The translations under genes and the position numbers were made by a program. Source: Desulfovibrio sp. (lineage in GTDB: Bacteria > Desulfobacterota > Desulfovibrionia > Desulfovibrionales > Desulfovibrionaceae). Taken from it: a stretch of DNA of 64,000 bases. Below are positions 44,243 through 52,218 of this stretch, piece after piece. Position 1 is the stretch's first letter; each line of letters begins with the position of its first letter. Location: contig JAQYWK010000003.1 in the NCBI GenBank assembly GCA_030145055.1, forward strand, positions 372,001-436,000, in the 5' to 3' direction. A model generated the notes under the pieces. It had not been told where the DNA came from and ran no database searches. It worked only from the letters and a program-made list of their open reading frames with translations.

Positions 44243-45414
44243 TGTCGAATCCAGGCAATCCAGGATCTAAATCAAACCTCACCGCATTCAATGTAATTGC
44301 AGGCGCAATCATTGTTATGGGTCTGGTCATTACTGTTCTCAGATTCACTAAAGGCCTCGGCGCTGTCACCAATCTTGATGACAACAACCCTTGGGGACTT
44401 TGGATCGGATTTGACTTGCTCTGTGGTGTTGCACTTGCAGCTGGTGGTTACACAACCTCCGCAGCATGTTACATCTTCGGACTTAAACGCTTTCACTCCG
44501 CAGTCCGTCCGGCAATTCTAACCGCCTTTCTTGGATACGCTCTGGTTGTATTTGCTCTGCAGTATGACCTTGGTCGTCCTTGGCGTTTGCCGTACCCAAT
44601 CTTTGTCCAGCAGGGAACAACATCACTGCTCTTCGAAGTTGGTTTATGCGTAATGTTATATTTGACAGTACTGTTTATCGAGTTCACTCCAGCCATGTTC
44701 GAATGGCTAGGCATGAAGAAAATCAGATCCGTTGTAGTCAAATTGACTCTGGCTCTAACCATCTTCGGCGTAGTGCTCTCAACTCTGCATCAGTCCTCCT
44801 TGGGAGCACTGTACACAATCGCACCATCTAAGTTGCACCCATTATGGTACTCAACTTATCTGCCAGTGTTCTTCTTTGTGTCCAGTATCGCAGCAGGTCT
44901 TTCAATGGTAATCTTCGAAGGAACCCTTTCCCATAAGAAGCTGCACCGCATGATGGATGAGGAATACCTCAAACACCACGACGGAGTTGTTCTTGGATTC
45001 GGTAAAGCAGCATCTTTGGTGCTCTTCGGATACTTCGCCATTAAAATGATCGGACTGGCATATGCCAACAACTGGCATTACCTGACTTCAGGCTACGGCT
45101 TGTGGTTCATGGTAGAAATGCTCGGTTTTGTTGCATTGCCGTGTTTCCTCTACGCTGTCGGTGTACGTGAAAAGAATTTGGGCCTTATCAAGAAAGCAGC
45201 GATTATAACTGTTCTCGGTATCGTTCTTAACAGATTCAACGTTTCACTTGTCGCGTTTAACTACCACCTGCCTTCATCTGAAAGGTACTTCCCTACCATG
45301 ATGGAGATCGGAATCTCTGTCTTCGTAGTCACTCTCGGTGTGGTTATCTTCCGTTTCATTACCACTCGGATGCCTATTTTCCACGAGCATCCTGACTACA
45401 AGGGCGAACACTAG
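44242..45414 (+). CDS. hmcC: Hmc complex NrfD-like membrane protein HmcC
   Basis: The 390-residue product is an NrfD/PsrC-type integral membrane protein with ten hydrophobic segments. Conserved patterns include NPWGLWIGFDLLCGVALAAGGYTTSA and QYDLGRPWRLPYP in the N-terminal half and LPSSERYFPTMMEIGISVFVVTLGVV in the C-terminal half. Family members exchange electrons with quinones without carrying cofactors. It follows hmcB with a one-base overlap, so translation is coupled. It is the first of three membrane subunits. Confidence 0.94.
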   Translation: MSNPGNPGSKSNLTAFNVIAGAIIVMGLVITVLRFTKGLGAVTNLDDNNPWGLWIGFDLLCGVALAAGGYTTSAACYIFGLKRFHSAVRPAILTAFLGYALVVFALQYDLGRPWRLPYPIFVQQGTTSLLFEVGLCVMLYLTVLFIEFTPAMFEWLGMKKIRSVVVKLTLALTIFGVVLSTLHQSSLGALYTIAPSKLHPLWYSTYLPVFFFVSSIAAGLSMVIFEGTLSHKKLHRMMDEEYLKHHDGVVLGFGKAASLVLFGYFAIKMIGLAYANNWHYLTSGYGLWFMVEMLGFVALPCFLYAVGVREKNLGLIKKAAIITVLGIVLNRFNVSLVAFNYHLPSSERYFPTMMEIGISVFVVTLGVVIFRFITTRMPIFHEHPDYKGEH

Positions 45415-45434
45415 TCGCTGTAAGGAGAAATCAA

Positions 45435-45566
45435 ATGGAAATATTCAGCCTACAAGAGTACTACACTTTCACCAAAGGTATCGTGTACTTGCTCATGGGC
45501 GGGGCTCTTATCGGAGTTACTCTGTTCTGGCAGTTCCTGATGGGTGGCAACAACAACGACGATTAA
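45435..45566 (+). CDS. hmcD: Hmc complex small membrane subunit HmcD
   Basis: A 43-residue gene too short for usual ORF lists: MEIFSLQEYYTFTKGIVYLL at the start, then a single membrane helix (GIVYLLMGGALIGVTLFWQFLM, about 15-36) and a polar Asn/Asp tail. AAGGAG precedes the ATG. Its position between hmcC and hmcE and its size (the Desulfovibrio vulgaris HmcD has about 48 residues) identify it. It has no cofactor motif and probably has a structural role. Confidence 0.85.
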   Translation: MEIFSLQEYYTFTKGIVYLLMGGALIGVTLFWQFLMGGNNNDD

Positions 45567-45604
45567 ACTAGCAATAGTCTGATCGATACTTGAGGAGATA
45601 AAAC

Positions 45605-46282
45605 ATGTACGATTTTCTAACAGGGCCTATGCTCTGGCTGACATTCGCTGTCAGCTTCGGTGGCCTGTTGGTGCGCATCGTGCTCTACATAAAGGGCCTC
45701 AACCAGCAGCTTGACCGTGTCGCTTACCGCGCTCACATGGGTTATGGGTTGAAAGGTGCGTTTAATTCAATCATAAGCTTCCTGAACCCTGTAGGGGCAC
45801 GCCTCTGGAGGATTCGTCCAGGATTCGCACTGATGTTCTTTGTATTCCATATTGGGATCGTGATCACACCGATTTTCCTGATCGCCCATAATGTAATGCT
45901 ACAAGAGAACCTCGGTTTCAGCCTGCCAGCTCTACCAACATGTGTAGCTGACATCCTGACTTGGGCAGCAGTCGTAGCCGGTCTATTATTGACATTGCGC
46001 CGCGTTGCTTTCCCTGAAGTAAGAATTCTAACTACTGGCTATGATTACCTGATGATGGTGATAACTCTAGCTCCTTTCGTAACTGGCCTTTTGGCTAGAT
46101 ACGGAGTCGGTGACTATCAGTTCTGGCTTACTGCCCACATCATCACTGGTGAAATTTGGTTGTTGAGCCTGCCCTTCACTAAGCTCAGCCACGTTGTTCT
46201 GTTTTTCATGTCCCGCGCACAGCTCGGAATGGATTACGGTATCAAACGCGGTGGCATGAAGGGTTCCTCGATGTCCTGGTAA
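45605..46282 (+). CDS. hmcE: Hmc complex membrane subunit HmcE
   Basis: The 225-residue product has five or six hydrophobic helices and several His residues placed in helices (FVFHIGIVITPIF, LTAHIITGEIW, FTKLSHVVLFFM). It resembles the NarI/DsrM-type cytochrome b-like subunits and can bind heme b. GAGGAG precedes the ATG. It lies 38 bases after hmcD and 39 before hmcF in the same operon. Confidence 0.92.
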   Translation: MYDFLTGPMLWLTFAVSFGGLLVRIVLYIKGLNQQLDRVAYRAHMGYGLKGAFNSIISFLNPVGARLWRIRPGFALMFFVFHIGIVITPIFLIAHNVMLQENLGFSLPALPTCVADILTWAAVVAGLLLTLRRVAFPEVRILTTGYDYLMMVITLAPFVTGLLARYGVGDYQFWLTAHIITGEIWLLSLPFTKLSHVVLFFMSRAQLGMDYGIKRGGMKGSSMSW

Positions 46283-46321
46283 CAGGAACCGATTCATTCA
46301 GACTCATAGAGGAGAAGCACA

Positions 46322-47716
46322 ATGCCTGAAGGAATATTATGTAATAAGACCCCGATTAAAACAGATGAGCAGCTTAAGCTGGTTCTTTCTGATAGTCGCG
46401 GTACTAAATACTACGCAGAGATGTTAGAGTTGGAAGTCGATTCCGACGCTCTCTGGGCGCTAATACAGAAGACAATGAAATCCAGGACCAAAACCTGGTT
46501 TGAAATCTGTGCCCATTGCGGACTCTGCGCCAATAGTTGTTTTCTATATCAAGTTAATGGTCGGATTCCTCAGCAGGTTCCGTCTTACAAGATTCAGTCA
46601 ACACTTGGCGAAATTGTTAAAAAGAAAGGTAAAGTTACCAACGAATTCATGCGTCACTGCATGGACGTAGCATGGTCACAATGTACATGTTGTAACCGTT
46701 GCGGCATGTACTGCCCGCACGGAATCGACATGGGTGTCATGTTCGGTTACTTACGCGGCCTTCTTTACTCTCAGGGATTCGTTCCTTGGGAACTTAAAAT
46801 CGGTTCCGGTATGCATCGCGTTTATCGCGCGCAGATGGACGTTACCACTGAAGATTGGGTTGAAACCTGTGAGTGGATGGCGGAAGAAACCGAAGAAGAA
46901 TGGCCAGGTCTTGAAATTCCCGTGGACAAGCAGAATGCAGACATCATGTATACCTGCAATGCCCGCGAACCTAAACATTACCCTGAAGATGTAGCTGAAG
47001 CAGCTATTCTCTTCCACGTAGCCGGTGAAAACTGGACAGTACCTTCAGAGGGTTGGGAACAAACTTCCCTTTCCATGTTTGCTGGAGACTGGGAATGTTG
47101 TAAGGATAATGTACAGAACGTATACGATGCCATTGAACGCTTGAACCCTAAGCGCGCAACAGGCACCGAATGCGGACATGCACATCGTGCGACTGTAATC
47201 GAAGGACCATACTGGACAGGTCGTCCAGACGGTCTGCCTCCTGTTCCATACATTCATTATGTGGAATGGCTGGCTGAAGCACTTCGCACAGGCAAGCTCA
47301 AAATTGATCCTGCAAAAAGAATCAAAGAGCCTGTCACATTACAGGATTCCTGTAACTACGTGCGTAACCAGGGACTTAAAGATGTAACTAGAGAAATCAT
47401 CAGTTATATAGTTGAGCCTGGATACTTCGTTGAAATGTCGCCGACCAAAGAACACAACTACTGCTGTGGCGGTGGTGGCGGATTCAACGGAATCGGCATG
47501 TACCGCGAACAGCGTAACGTTGCTCTACGTACAAAGATGGATCAGATTCTCGACACCGGCTGTAAGCTGGTTATTGCTCCTTGTCATAACTGCTGGGATG
47601 CCATTCGAGATCTTGAGGAAGAGTATGAGATCGGAATTCGCTGGTCCTTCCTTAAGCCCCTGATCATTGGTATGTTGGATGTGCCTGAGCATATGTTGCC
47701 AAAGGACGAAGAGTAA
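46322..47716 (+). CDS. hmcF: Hmc complex HdrD-like iron-sulfur subunit HmcF
   Basis: The 464-residue cytoplasmic subunit has two N-terminal ferredoxin clusters ([12 protein letters not shown] near residue 63 and [14 protein letters not shown] near 121) followed by CCG-type (HdrD) Cys domains. The first has a CNAREPKHY element and ECCKDN; the second has [10 protein letters not shown] and the hallmark [12 protein letters not shown] near residue 380. Such domains hold a noncubane [4Fe-4S] or similar center. It is thought to deliver electrons to cytoplasmic sulfate reduction partners. It ends the hmc structural operon; a Usp gene follows at 47775. Confidence 0.95.
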   Translation: MPEGILCNKTPIKTDEQLKLVLSDSRGTKYYAEMLELEVDSDALWALIQKTMKSRTKTWFEICAHCGLCANSCFLYQVNGRIPQQVPSYKIQSTLGEIVKKKGKVTNEFMRHCMDVAWSQCTCCNRCGMYCPHGIDMGVMFGYLRGLLYSQGFVPWELKIGSGMHRVYRAQMDVTTEDWVETCEWMAEETEEEWPGLEIPVDKQNADIMYTCNAREPKHYPEDVAEAAILFHVAGENWTVPSEGWEQTSLSMFAGDWECCKDNVQNVYDAIERLNPKRATGTECGHAHRATVIEGPYWTGRPDGLPPVPYIHYVEWLAEALRTGKLKIDPAKRIKEPVTLQDSCNYVRNQGLKDVTREIISYIVEPGYFVEMSPTKEHNYCCGGGGGFNGIGMYREQRNVALRTKMDQILDTGCKLVIAPCHNCWDAIRDLEEEYEIGIRWSFLKPLIIGMLDVPEHMLPKDEE

Positions 47717-47774
47717 CTCCGACCTTTATTGGCAAGAGTGTAGCATCAACAGTCCGCAACTAACGAGGTGTCAC

Positions 47775-48668
47775 ATGTTTAAGAAAATTATATTGGCCAC
47801 GACAGGTTCCCCGGCAAGCTTCGGCGCTGCCCGTGTAGCTTTCGATATGGCTAAAAGATACGGTTCGGAAGTAACGATCTTCCATGTTCTGGGAGTGCCT
47901 ACAAAGGCTTTCTCTCACGTAGTAAATGATGTCCGTACTGGTGAAGAAGTTGAAGTGGATGCAGATTATCTAGCTTGGGTTGAAGAAGAACTCAAGACCA
48001 CTTACGCTAAACAATTCGCTGGTGCTGAAAATGCCAAAATAGTGCTCGCAACCGGAATGCCGCCACGCGAAATTCTGCGCGAAGCACGTAGTCAGGATGC
48101 TGACCTTATCGTTATGGGCGCAAGCTCAGGCGATAGCGCGAAGTACCAGAGAGGATATCCTGGAAGCACACTACAGAAAGTAGCCAAGGCAGCTCGCTGC
48201 CCTGTTCTTACTGTACACCGTGAGTCCGCATCCTACTGGGGCGGCTTCTCCAACATCCTATTTGGAACGGACTTCTCTAAGCAGGCAACAAGCGCATTTA
48301 AATTTGCTCTTAACACTGCCCGCGAACTAGACTGCGACCTGACCATTTTCCACGCGCTGGATATCAGTGGTAAGGTTCTTGATCAGGATCAGATTGAAGA
48401 ACAACTTATTGTCGCCCGTAAACGTATCCGCGCAACTTACGTTCCGCAGATGGGTGATTTTAAGAACTTCGATATCGAAGTCTGGGAAGGAGCTCCTTAC
48501 GTGGAAATCGTCAAGCTTGCTCGTGAAAAGCAAGTGGACCTGATCGTTATGGCCCATCACGCACACGAACTTGATGCAGAAAAAGCAAAAATCGGTTCCA
48601 CGGTGGAACAGGTTATTGTTAGAGCTAACTGCCCGGTAGTCAGCGTCAGCAAGCCGGACAAAGTTTAA
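47775..48668 (+). CDS. Tandem universal stress protein
   Basis: The 297-residue product contains two UspA domains in one chain: residues 1-147 ending ADLIVMGASSGDSAKYQRGYPGSTLQKVAKAARCPVLTV, and 148-297 with VDLIVMAHHAHELDAEKAKIGSTVEQVIVRANCPVVSV. Both have the G-2x-G-9x-G(S/T)-like nucleotide-binding end (GxxxxxxxxxGST). The true start is the ATG at 47775 (MFKKIILATTGSP), with GAGGTG upstream; a longer frame overlapping hmcF is rejected. It sits 58 bases after hmcF with no terminator between, so it is probably co-transcribed with hmc and may sense the energy state. Confidence 0.88.
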   Translation: MFKKIILATTGSPASFGAARVAFDMAKRYGSEVTIFHVLGVPTKAFSHVVNDVRTGEEVEVDADYLAWVEEELKTTYAKQFAGAENAKIVLATGMPPREILREARSQDADLIVMGASSGDSAKYQRGYPGSTLQKVAKAARCPVLTVHRESASYWGGFSNILFGTDFSKQATSAFKFALNTARELDCDLTIFHALDISGKVLDQDQIEEQLIVARKRIRATYVPQMGDFKNFDIEVWEGAPYVEIVKLAREKQVDLIVMAHHAHELDAEKAKIGSTVEQVIVRANCPVVSVSKPDKV

Positions 48669-48680
48669 TACAATCACTAT

Positions 48681-48713
48681 CCGCATCCGGCTAATTTCGG
48701 ACGGATGCGGAAT
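48681..48713 (+). terminator. Hairpin after the Usp gene
   Basis: A nine-bp stem (CCGCATCCG with CGGATGCGG) is followed by AATTTAAT, not a clear T-run. It may be a leaky terminator before the first receiver gene. Confidence 0.5.
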
Positions 48714-48756
48714 TTAATATTTGCCTGTTAATTCTAGCTTCACCAGGAGGATTATT

Positions 48757-49110
48757 ATGTCTAAGAAGATTTTAATCGTCGATGACGACCAGGAAATTCG
48801 TTCTTACTTGAGCGAACTATTCGGGGACAACGGATATGAAACCGTTACAGCTGAAGATGGTAAAATAGCTACTGAAGTTGCCGAAAAGGAAAATCCAGAT
48901 TTAATCACACTTGATCTGGAAATGCCGAACGAATGGGGCCCACGCTTCTACCGCAAGCTGTCCCAAAACGAAAAACTAAAAAGAACTCCTGTTATCGTAA
49001 TCAGTGGTCTTAATGCCAACCAGTATGCAATTCCTAAAGCGATTGCGACGCTGACTAAGCCATTTGATGCAGATCAATTAATCGCGATTGTTAAAGAAAC
49101 AATCGGCTAA
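48757..49110 (+). CDS. Receiver-only response regulator, Rrf1-like (first copy)
   Basis: The 117-residue protein is a receiver domain with no output domain: acidic pocket ILIVDDDQE, phosphoacceptor Asp in LITLDLEMP, Thr/Ser switch VIVISG, Lys in LTKPFD. After the phosphorylation site it reads NEWGPRFYRKLSQ, where most receivers have MDG, a group-specific variation. The start at 48757 has AGGAGG. It is the first of two such genes, 40% of whose residues vary, in the position of rrf1 downstream of the hmc operon of Desulfovibrio vulgaris. Homologous function (control of hmc) is likely but not proved. Confidence 0.82.
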   Translation: MSKKILIVDDDQEIRSYLSELFGDNGYETVTAEDGKIATEVAEKENPDLITLDLEMPNEWGPRFYRKLSQNEKLKRTPVIVISGLNANQYAIPKAIATLTKPFDADQLIAIVKETIG

Positions 49111-49129
49111 CTGCTCAAAATAAACGATC

Positions 49130-49161
49130 CGGCCGGTTTGTAACACGCTACAAGCCGGCCG
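49130..49161 (+). terminator. Intercistronic hairpin between the two receiver genes
   Basis: A 13-bp stem (CGGCCGGTTTGTA with TACAAGCCGGCCG, one G-U) with no T-run. It likely shapes relative expression of the paralogues. Confidence 0.55.
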
Positions 49162-49249
49162 ATTTACATTGATAGGGCTCACTGGTAAGCTACCGCTTTT
49201 CTCCATCGTGGGAGACAACTCCCGTCAATTAAACTCACAGGTGATAAGC

Positions 49250-49609
49250 ATGCCCAAAAAAATAATGGTCGTTGATGACGATCCAGACATCGTCGATTAC
49301 TTAGTTAACGTTTTCGAAGACCACGGATACCTTACTTGCCGAGCTTCAGATGGCATTACAGCATACGATGTAGCCATGGCTGAAAATCCGGATTTAATTA
49401 CTCTTGATCTCGAGATGCCTCATGAATGGGGTCCTCGTTTTTATCGCAGATTAACGCTAGAAGAACAATTTTCAGACATACCTGTTATCGTCATTAGCGG
49501 TTTATCGGGCATTCATCTGGCAATAAAACGAGCTGTTGCCACAATAAAAAAACCTTTTGACCCGACTGACGTTATCGAAATCGTCAGAAAGGCTCTCGGT
49601 GATGCTTAG
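49250..49609 (+). CDS. Receiver-only response regulator, Rrf1-like (second copy)
   Basis: The 119-residue product parallels the upstream gene: KIMVVDDDPDIVDYLVNVFEDHGY, phosphoacceptor in LITLDLEMPHEWGPRFYRRL, and KKPFDPTDVIEIVRKAL. It has the same EWGPRFYR signature, indicating a local duplication. CAGGTGAT precedes the ATG at 49250; the longer frame to 49169 has no ribosome site. It lies just before the REC-PAS-PAS kinase (26 bases), which may phosphorylate it. Confidence 0.82.
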   Translation: MPKKIMVVDDDPDIVDYLVNVFEDHGYLTCRASDGITAYDVAMAENPDLITLDLEMPHEWGPRFYRRLTLEEQFSDIPVIVISGLSGIHLAIKRAVATIKKPFDPTDVIEIVRKALGDA

Positions 49610-49635
49610 CAGCTTTATGTTTTTGGAGGATAAGG

Positions 49636-51549
49636 ATGGACAGCAAAAAACTAATTCTCGTAGATGACGAAGAAGGCATTAGACGCTTTCTCGGACTCAC
49701 ACTTGTAGATCTTGGATATACAGTTAAAACCGCCGAAAACGGTCAAGCTGCGCTAGAACTCCTTAAGACCTTCACCCCATCTATTATTCTCACTGACATA
49801 AAAATGCCAATGATGGACGGCATTGAGCTGCTTAAAACCGTTAAACTTCAATCCCCTGAAATTGAAGTCATCATGCTTACCGGACACGGGGACCTAGACC
49901 TCGCCATTGAATCTCTCAAATTTGATGCAGCTGACTTCATAACCAAACCAATTAACGACAAAGTACTTGAAATATCCTTGGAGCGTACGCTGGAAAAAAT
50001 CCAGATGAAAAGTAAGCTTCGTGAATATACCGTGAATCTTGAACGATTGGTTGATGAGAAAACTCAGCGCATAGTAGAACTTGAACGCCAAAACGCAGCG
50101 TGTCAGGTCATTGAGGGTTTAAGCGGAGCCCTTACAAGCGCTTCAAATGAAATGGAATCAGGATCAGGTCTTTTTAATGAACTCCCCTGCCTTGTATCCA
50201 TTCATAATAGGTATCTTGAAATTGTATCCGCGAACCAGCTGCTAAAAGATCGCCTCGGAGATGTTGTCGGGCTAAATAGCTTTGATATATACTCCGACCG
50301 CACTTCTGCTGGAAACGCCTGCCCAGTTCAAAAAACATTTGAGACAGGCAAAGGACAAAGAAGTAAAGAAACTTTCCTGACTAAAGACGGCGAAGAAATA
50401 CCAGTTACAGTATACACAGCTCCAATTGCCAATAAAGAAGGTGAAATTGAGCTTGTCCTTGATATTTCTGTAGATATGACAGAATTACAGCGCCTTAAAG
50501 ATGAATTGTTAACAACACAGCACAAGTTTGAGCGTCTTTTCGATGAATCCCCATGTTATATTTCGGTACAGAATAAAGATTTTACCATAGCTGAAGTTAA
50601 CCGCAGATTTAAAGAAGATTTCGAAGATATCACTGGTTCTCACTGCTATAAAACCTACAAGCGAAGTAATGAACCCTGCGTAGAATGCCCAGTCAAACTA
50701 ACTTTTGGCGACGGTGAATCACATCAGATGGAAACAGTGGTTACAACCAAAAAAGGCGAGCAAAAAAACGTTCTGGTCTGGTCTTCCCCCATACGTGATG
50801 CATATGGAAACATTAATCAGGTAATGGAAATGTCCACCGACATCACGGAAATCCGACGTTTACAGGATCACCTTACATCACTTGGGTTCATGCTCGGTTC
50901 CATGTCCCATGGTGTTAAGGGAATGCTGACAGCATTGGACGGAGGCATCTACAGACTTGAATCAGGACTACGTAAAAATGATCAGGATCGCATAGACTCA
51001 GCAACAAAAGCACTGAAAAGCACTGTAAACCGCGTTAAAAAGATGGTGCTGGATATTCTCTACTATGCCAAATCTCGTGAACTTGAGATGGAAACAGTCG
51101 ATGCCAGCAGCTTCCTTACCGATACAGCTTCACTCGTTGCTATCAAGGCTAAAAATGCGGGTGTAACTTTCATTCAGGATATCCCCGACAATCTCGGCCC
51201 GATCAAAATTGATTCCAGCGCGATGTCCGCTACGCTCGTGAACTTTCTTGAGAATGGTGTCGACGCTTGCGAAAATCCTATTGAACGCAAAGATTACTCT
51301 TTAAGCTTCTCAGCGGCACGGAGCGATAATAATCTTGTTATCAAGATCACCGACACAGGCATGGGCATGGACCAAGAGACTGCTAACAAGATCTTTACAT
51401 TGTTCTTTTCCTCAAAAGGGAAAAAGGGGACTGGCATTGGTCTTTTCATATCAAATCAAACCATTGAAAAACACAATGGGAAGATATTAGTAGATTCAGA
51501 ATTAGGTAAAGGAACCAGCTTCACAATCACTATACCCTGTAATATTTGA
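49636..51549 (+). CDS. REC-PAS-PAS histidine kinase
   Basis: The 637-residue cytoplasmic kinase begins with an intact receiver (LILVDDEEG, Asp in ILTDIKMPMMDG, KP at about residue 107), then a short coiled region (RLVDEKTQRIVELERQ), two PAS domains (about 165-285 and 295-410) and a kinase core. Its H-box is atypical: GSMSHGVKGMLTALDG instead of HELRxP. The ATPase domain has NFLENGVDACE, DTGMGMD and GTGIGLFIS. The second PAS holds a CxxC-type cluster (GSHCYKTYKRSNEPCVECPV). GGAGG precedes the ATG. It belongs to the hmc-downstream regulator block. Confidence 0.85.
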   Translation: MDSKKLILVDDEEGIRRFLGLTLVDLGYTVKTAENGQAALELLKTFTPSIILTDIKMPMMDGIELLKTVKLQSPEIEVIMLTGHGDLDLAIESLKFDAADFITKPINDKVLEISLERTLEKIQMKSKLREYTVNLERLVDEKTQRIVELERQNAACQVIEGLSGALTSASNEMESGSGLFNELPCLVSIHNRYLEIVSANQLLKDRLGDVVGLNSFDIYSDRTSAGNACPVQKTFETGKGQRSKETFLTKDGEEIPVTVYTAPIANKEGEIELVLDISVDMTELQRLKDELLTTQHKFERLFDESPCYISVQNKDFTIAEVNRRFKEDFEDITGSHCYKTYKRSNEPCVECPVKLTFGDGESHQMETVVTTKKGEQKNVLVWSSPIRDAYGNINQVMEMSTDITEIRRLQDHLTSLGFMLGSMSHGVKGMLTALDGGIYRLESGLRKNDQDRIDSATKALKSTVNRVKKMVLDILYYAKSRELEMETVDASSFLTDTASLVAIKAKNAGVTFIQDIPDNLGPIKIDSSAMSATLVNFLENGVDACENPIERKDYSLSFSAARSDNNLVIKITDTGMGMDQETANKIFTLFFSSKGKKGTGIGLFISNQTIEKHNGKILVDSELGKGTSFTITIPCNI

Positions 51550-51744
51550 AAATATTATTAATCATTTCTGACTAAACCTGAGTAAGTTGATCGTTGTAAT
51601 CAACGGTGGATGCATCCTTTTCCATAGGCTGATTTATTTATAAATGACTGTTCAGCCTCTTTCATTCTCTTCTGCATCCTGCTATTGGGCTACTGTTAAC
51701 ACAGGTATTTTAGACAATTCAACACAGATCTGAGACATATATTC

Positions 51745-52176
51745 ATGAAACTAACTACGCGAAGCAGATACGGTGCGCGGCTATTATTAGATATAGCCCT
51801 ACACTCCCAAAATGGCCCTGTTCCAAGCAAAGACTCGGCCAGACGCGAAAAAATTTCTCTTAAATACTTAGAAAAAATCCTAAAAAGGCTCAAAGAAGGC
51901 GGATTCATAAAAGGAAAACGTGGCCCCAATGGTGGCAATATTCTCCTTCTTAAGCCCGAAGATATATCAATTGGAGCCATTGCTCAGATTTTAGACGGCC
52001 AGGATAAAATTTTAGATTGTGTGGGAGATGAGACGGCCTGTCCACGTTCAGCGGTTTGTTTACGACGCTCTATATGGGACGATGCAAATCAGGCAATGTA
52101 CAAAATGCTCGACTCTTACTCTCTGGCAGACCTAATGAAAGACGCTTACCTCTGCCCTGCCGAAAGGATGGAATAG
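51745..52176 (+). CDS. rrf2: Rrf2-family iron-sulfur transcription regulator
   Basis: The 143-residue product is an Rrf2/IscR-type winged-helix protein: MKLTTRSRYGARLLLDIALH, SLKYLEKILKRLKEGGFIKGKRGPNGG (wing), then C92-x6-C99-x5-C105 (DCVGDETACPRSAVC), the spacing that holds an Fe-S cluster. Family knowledge: Rrf2 was first described downstream of hmc in Desulfovibrio vulgaris, where it represses that operon. The TATATTC region before the ATG has no strong ribosome site. It is followed 43 bases later by the heme-motif sensor kinase, so the two are probably one unit. Confidence 0.9.
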   Translation: MKLTTRSRYGARLLLDIALHSQNGPVPSKDSARREKISLKYLEKILKRLKEGGFIKGKRGPNGGNILLLKPEDISIGAIAQILDGQDKILDCVGDETACPRSAVCLRRSIWDDANQAMYKMLDSYSLADLMKDAYLCPAERME

Positions 52177-52218
52177 CACACCGGTTCACGGATCGGACAA
52201 CCTAAGGGAGGCCGTGTC

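Noticed and set aside
41449-47746. The 11-mer GAGTGTAGCAT occurs in the hmc leader (41449) and before the Usp gene (47736).
   Set aside because: An 11-base match is expected many times by chance in 64 kb; the flanks do not align and no symmetry is present.
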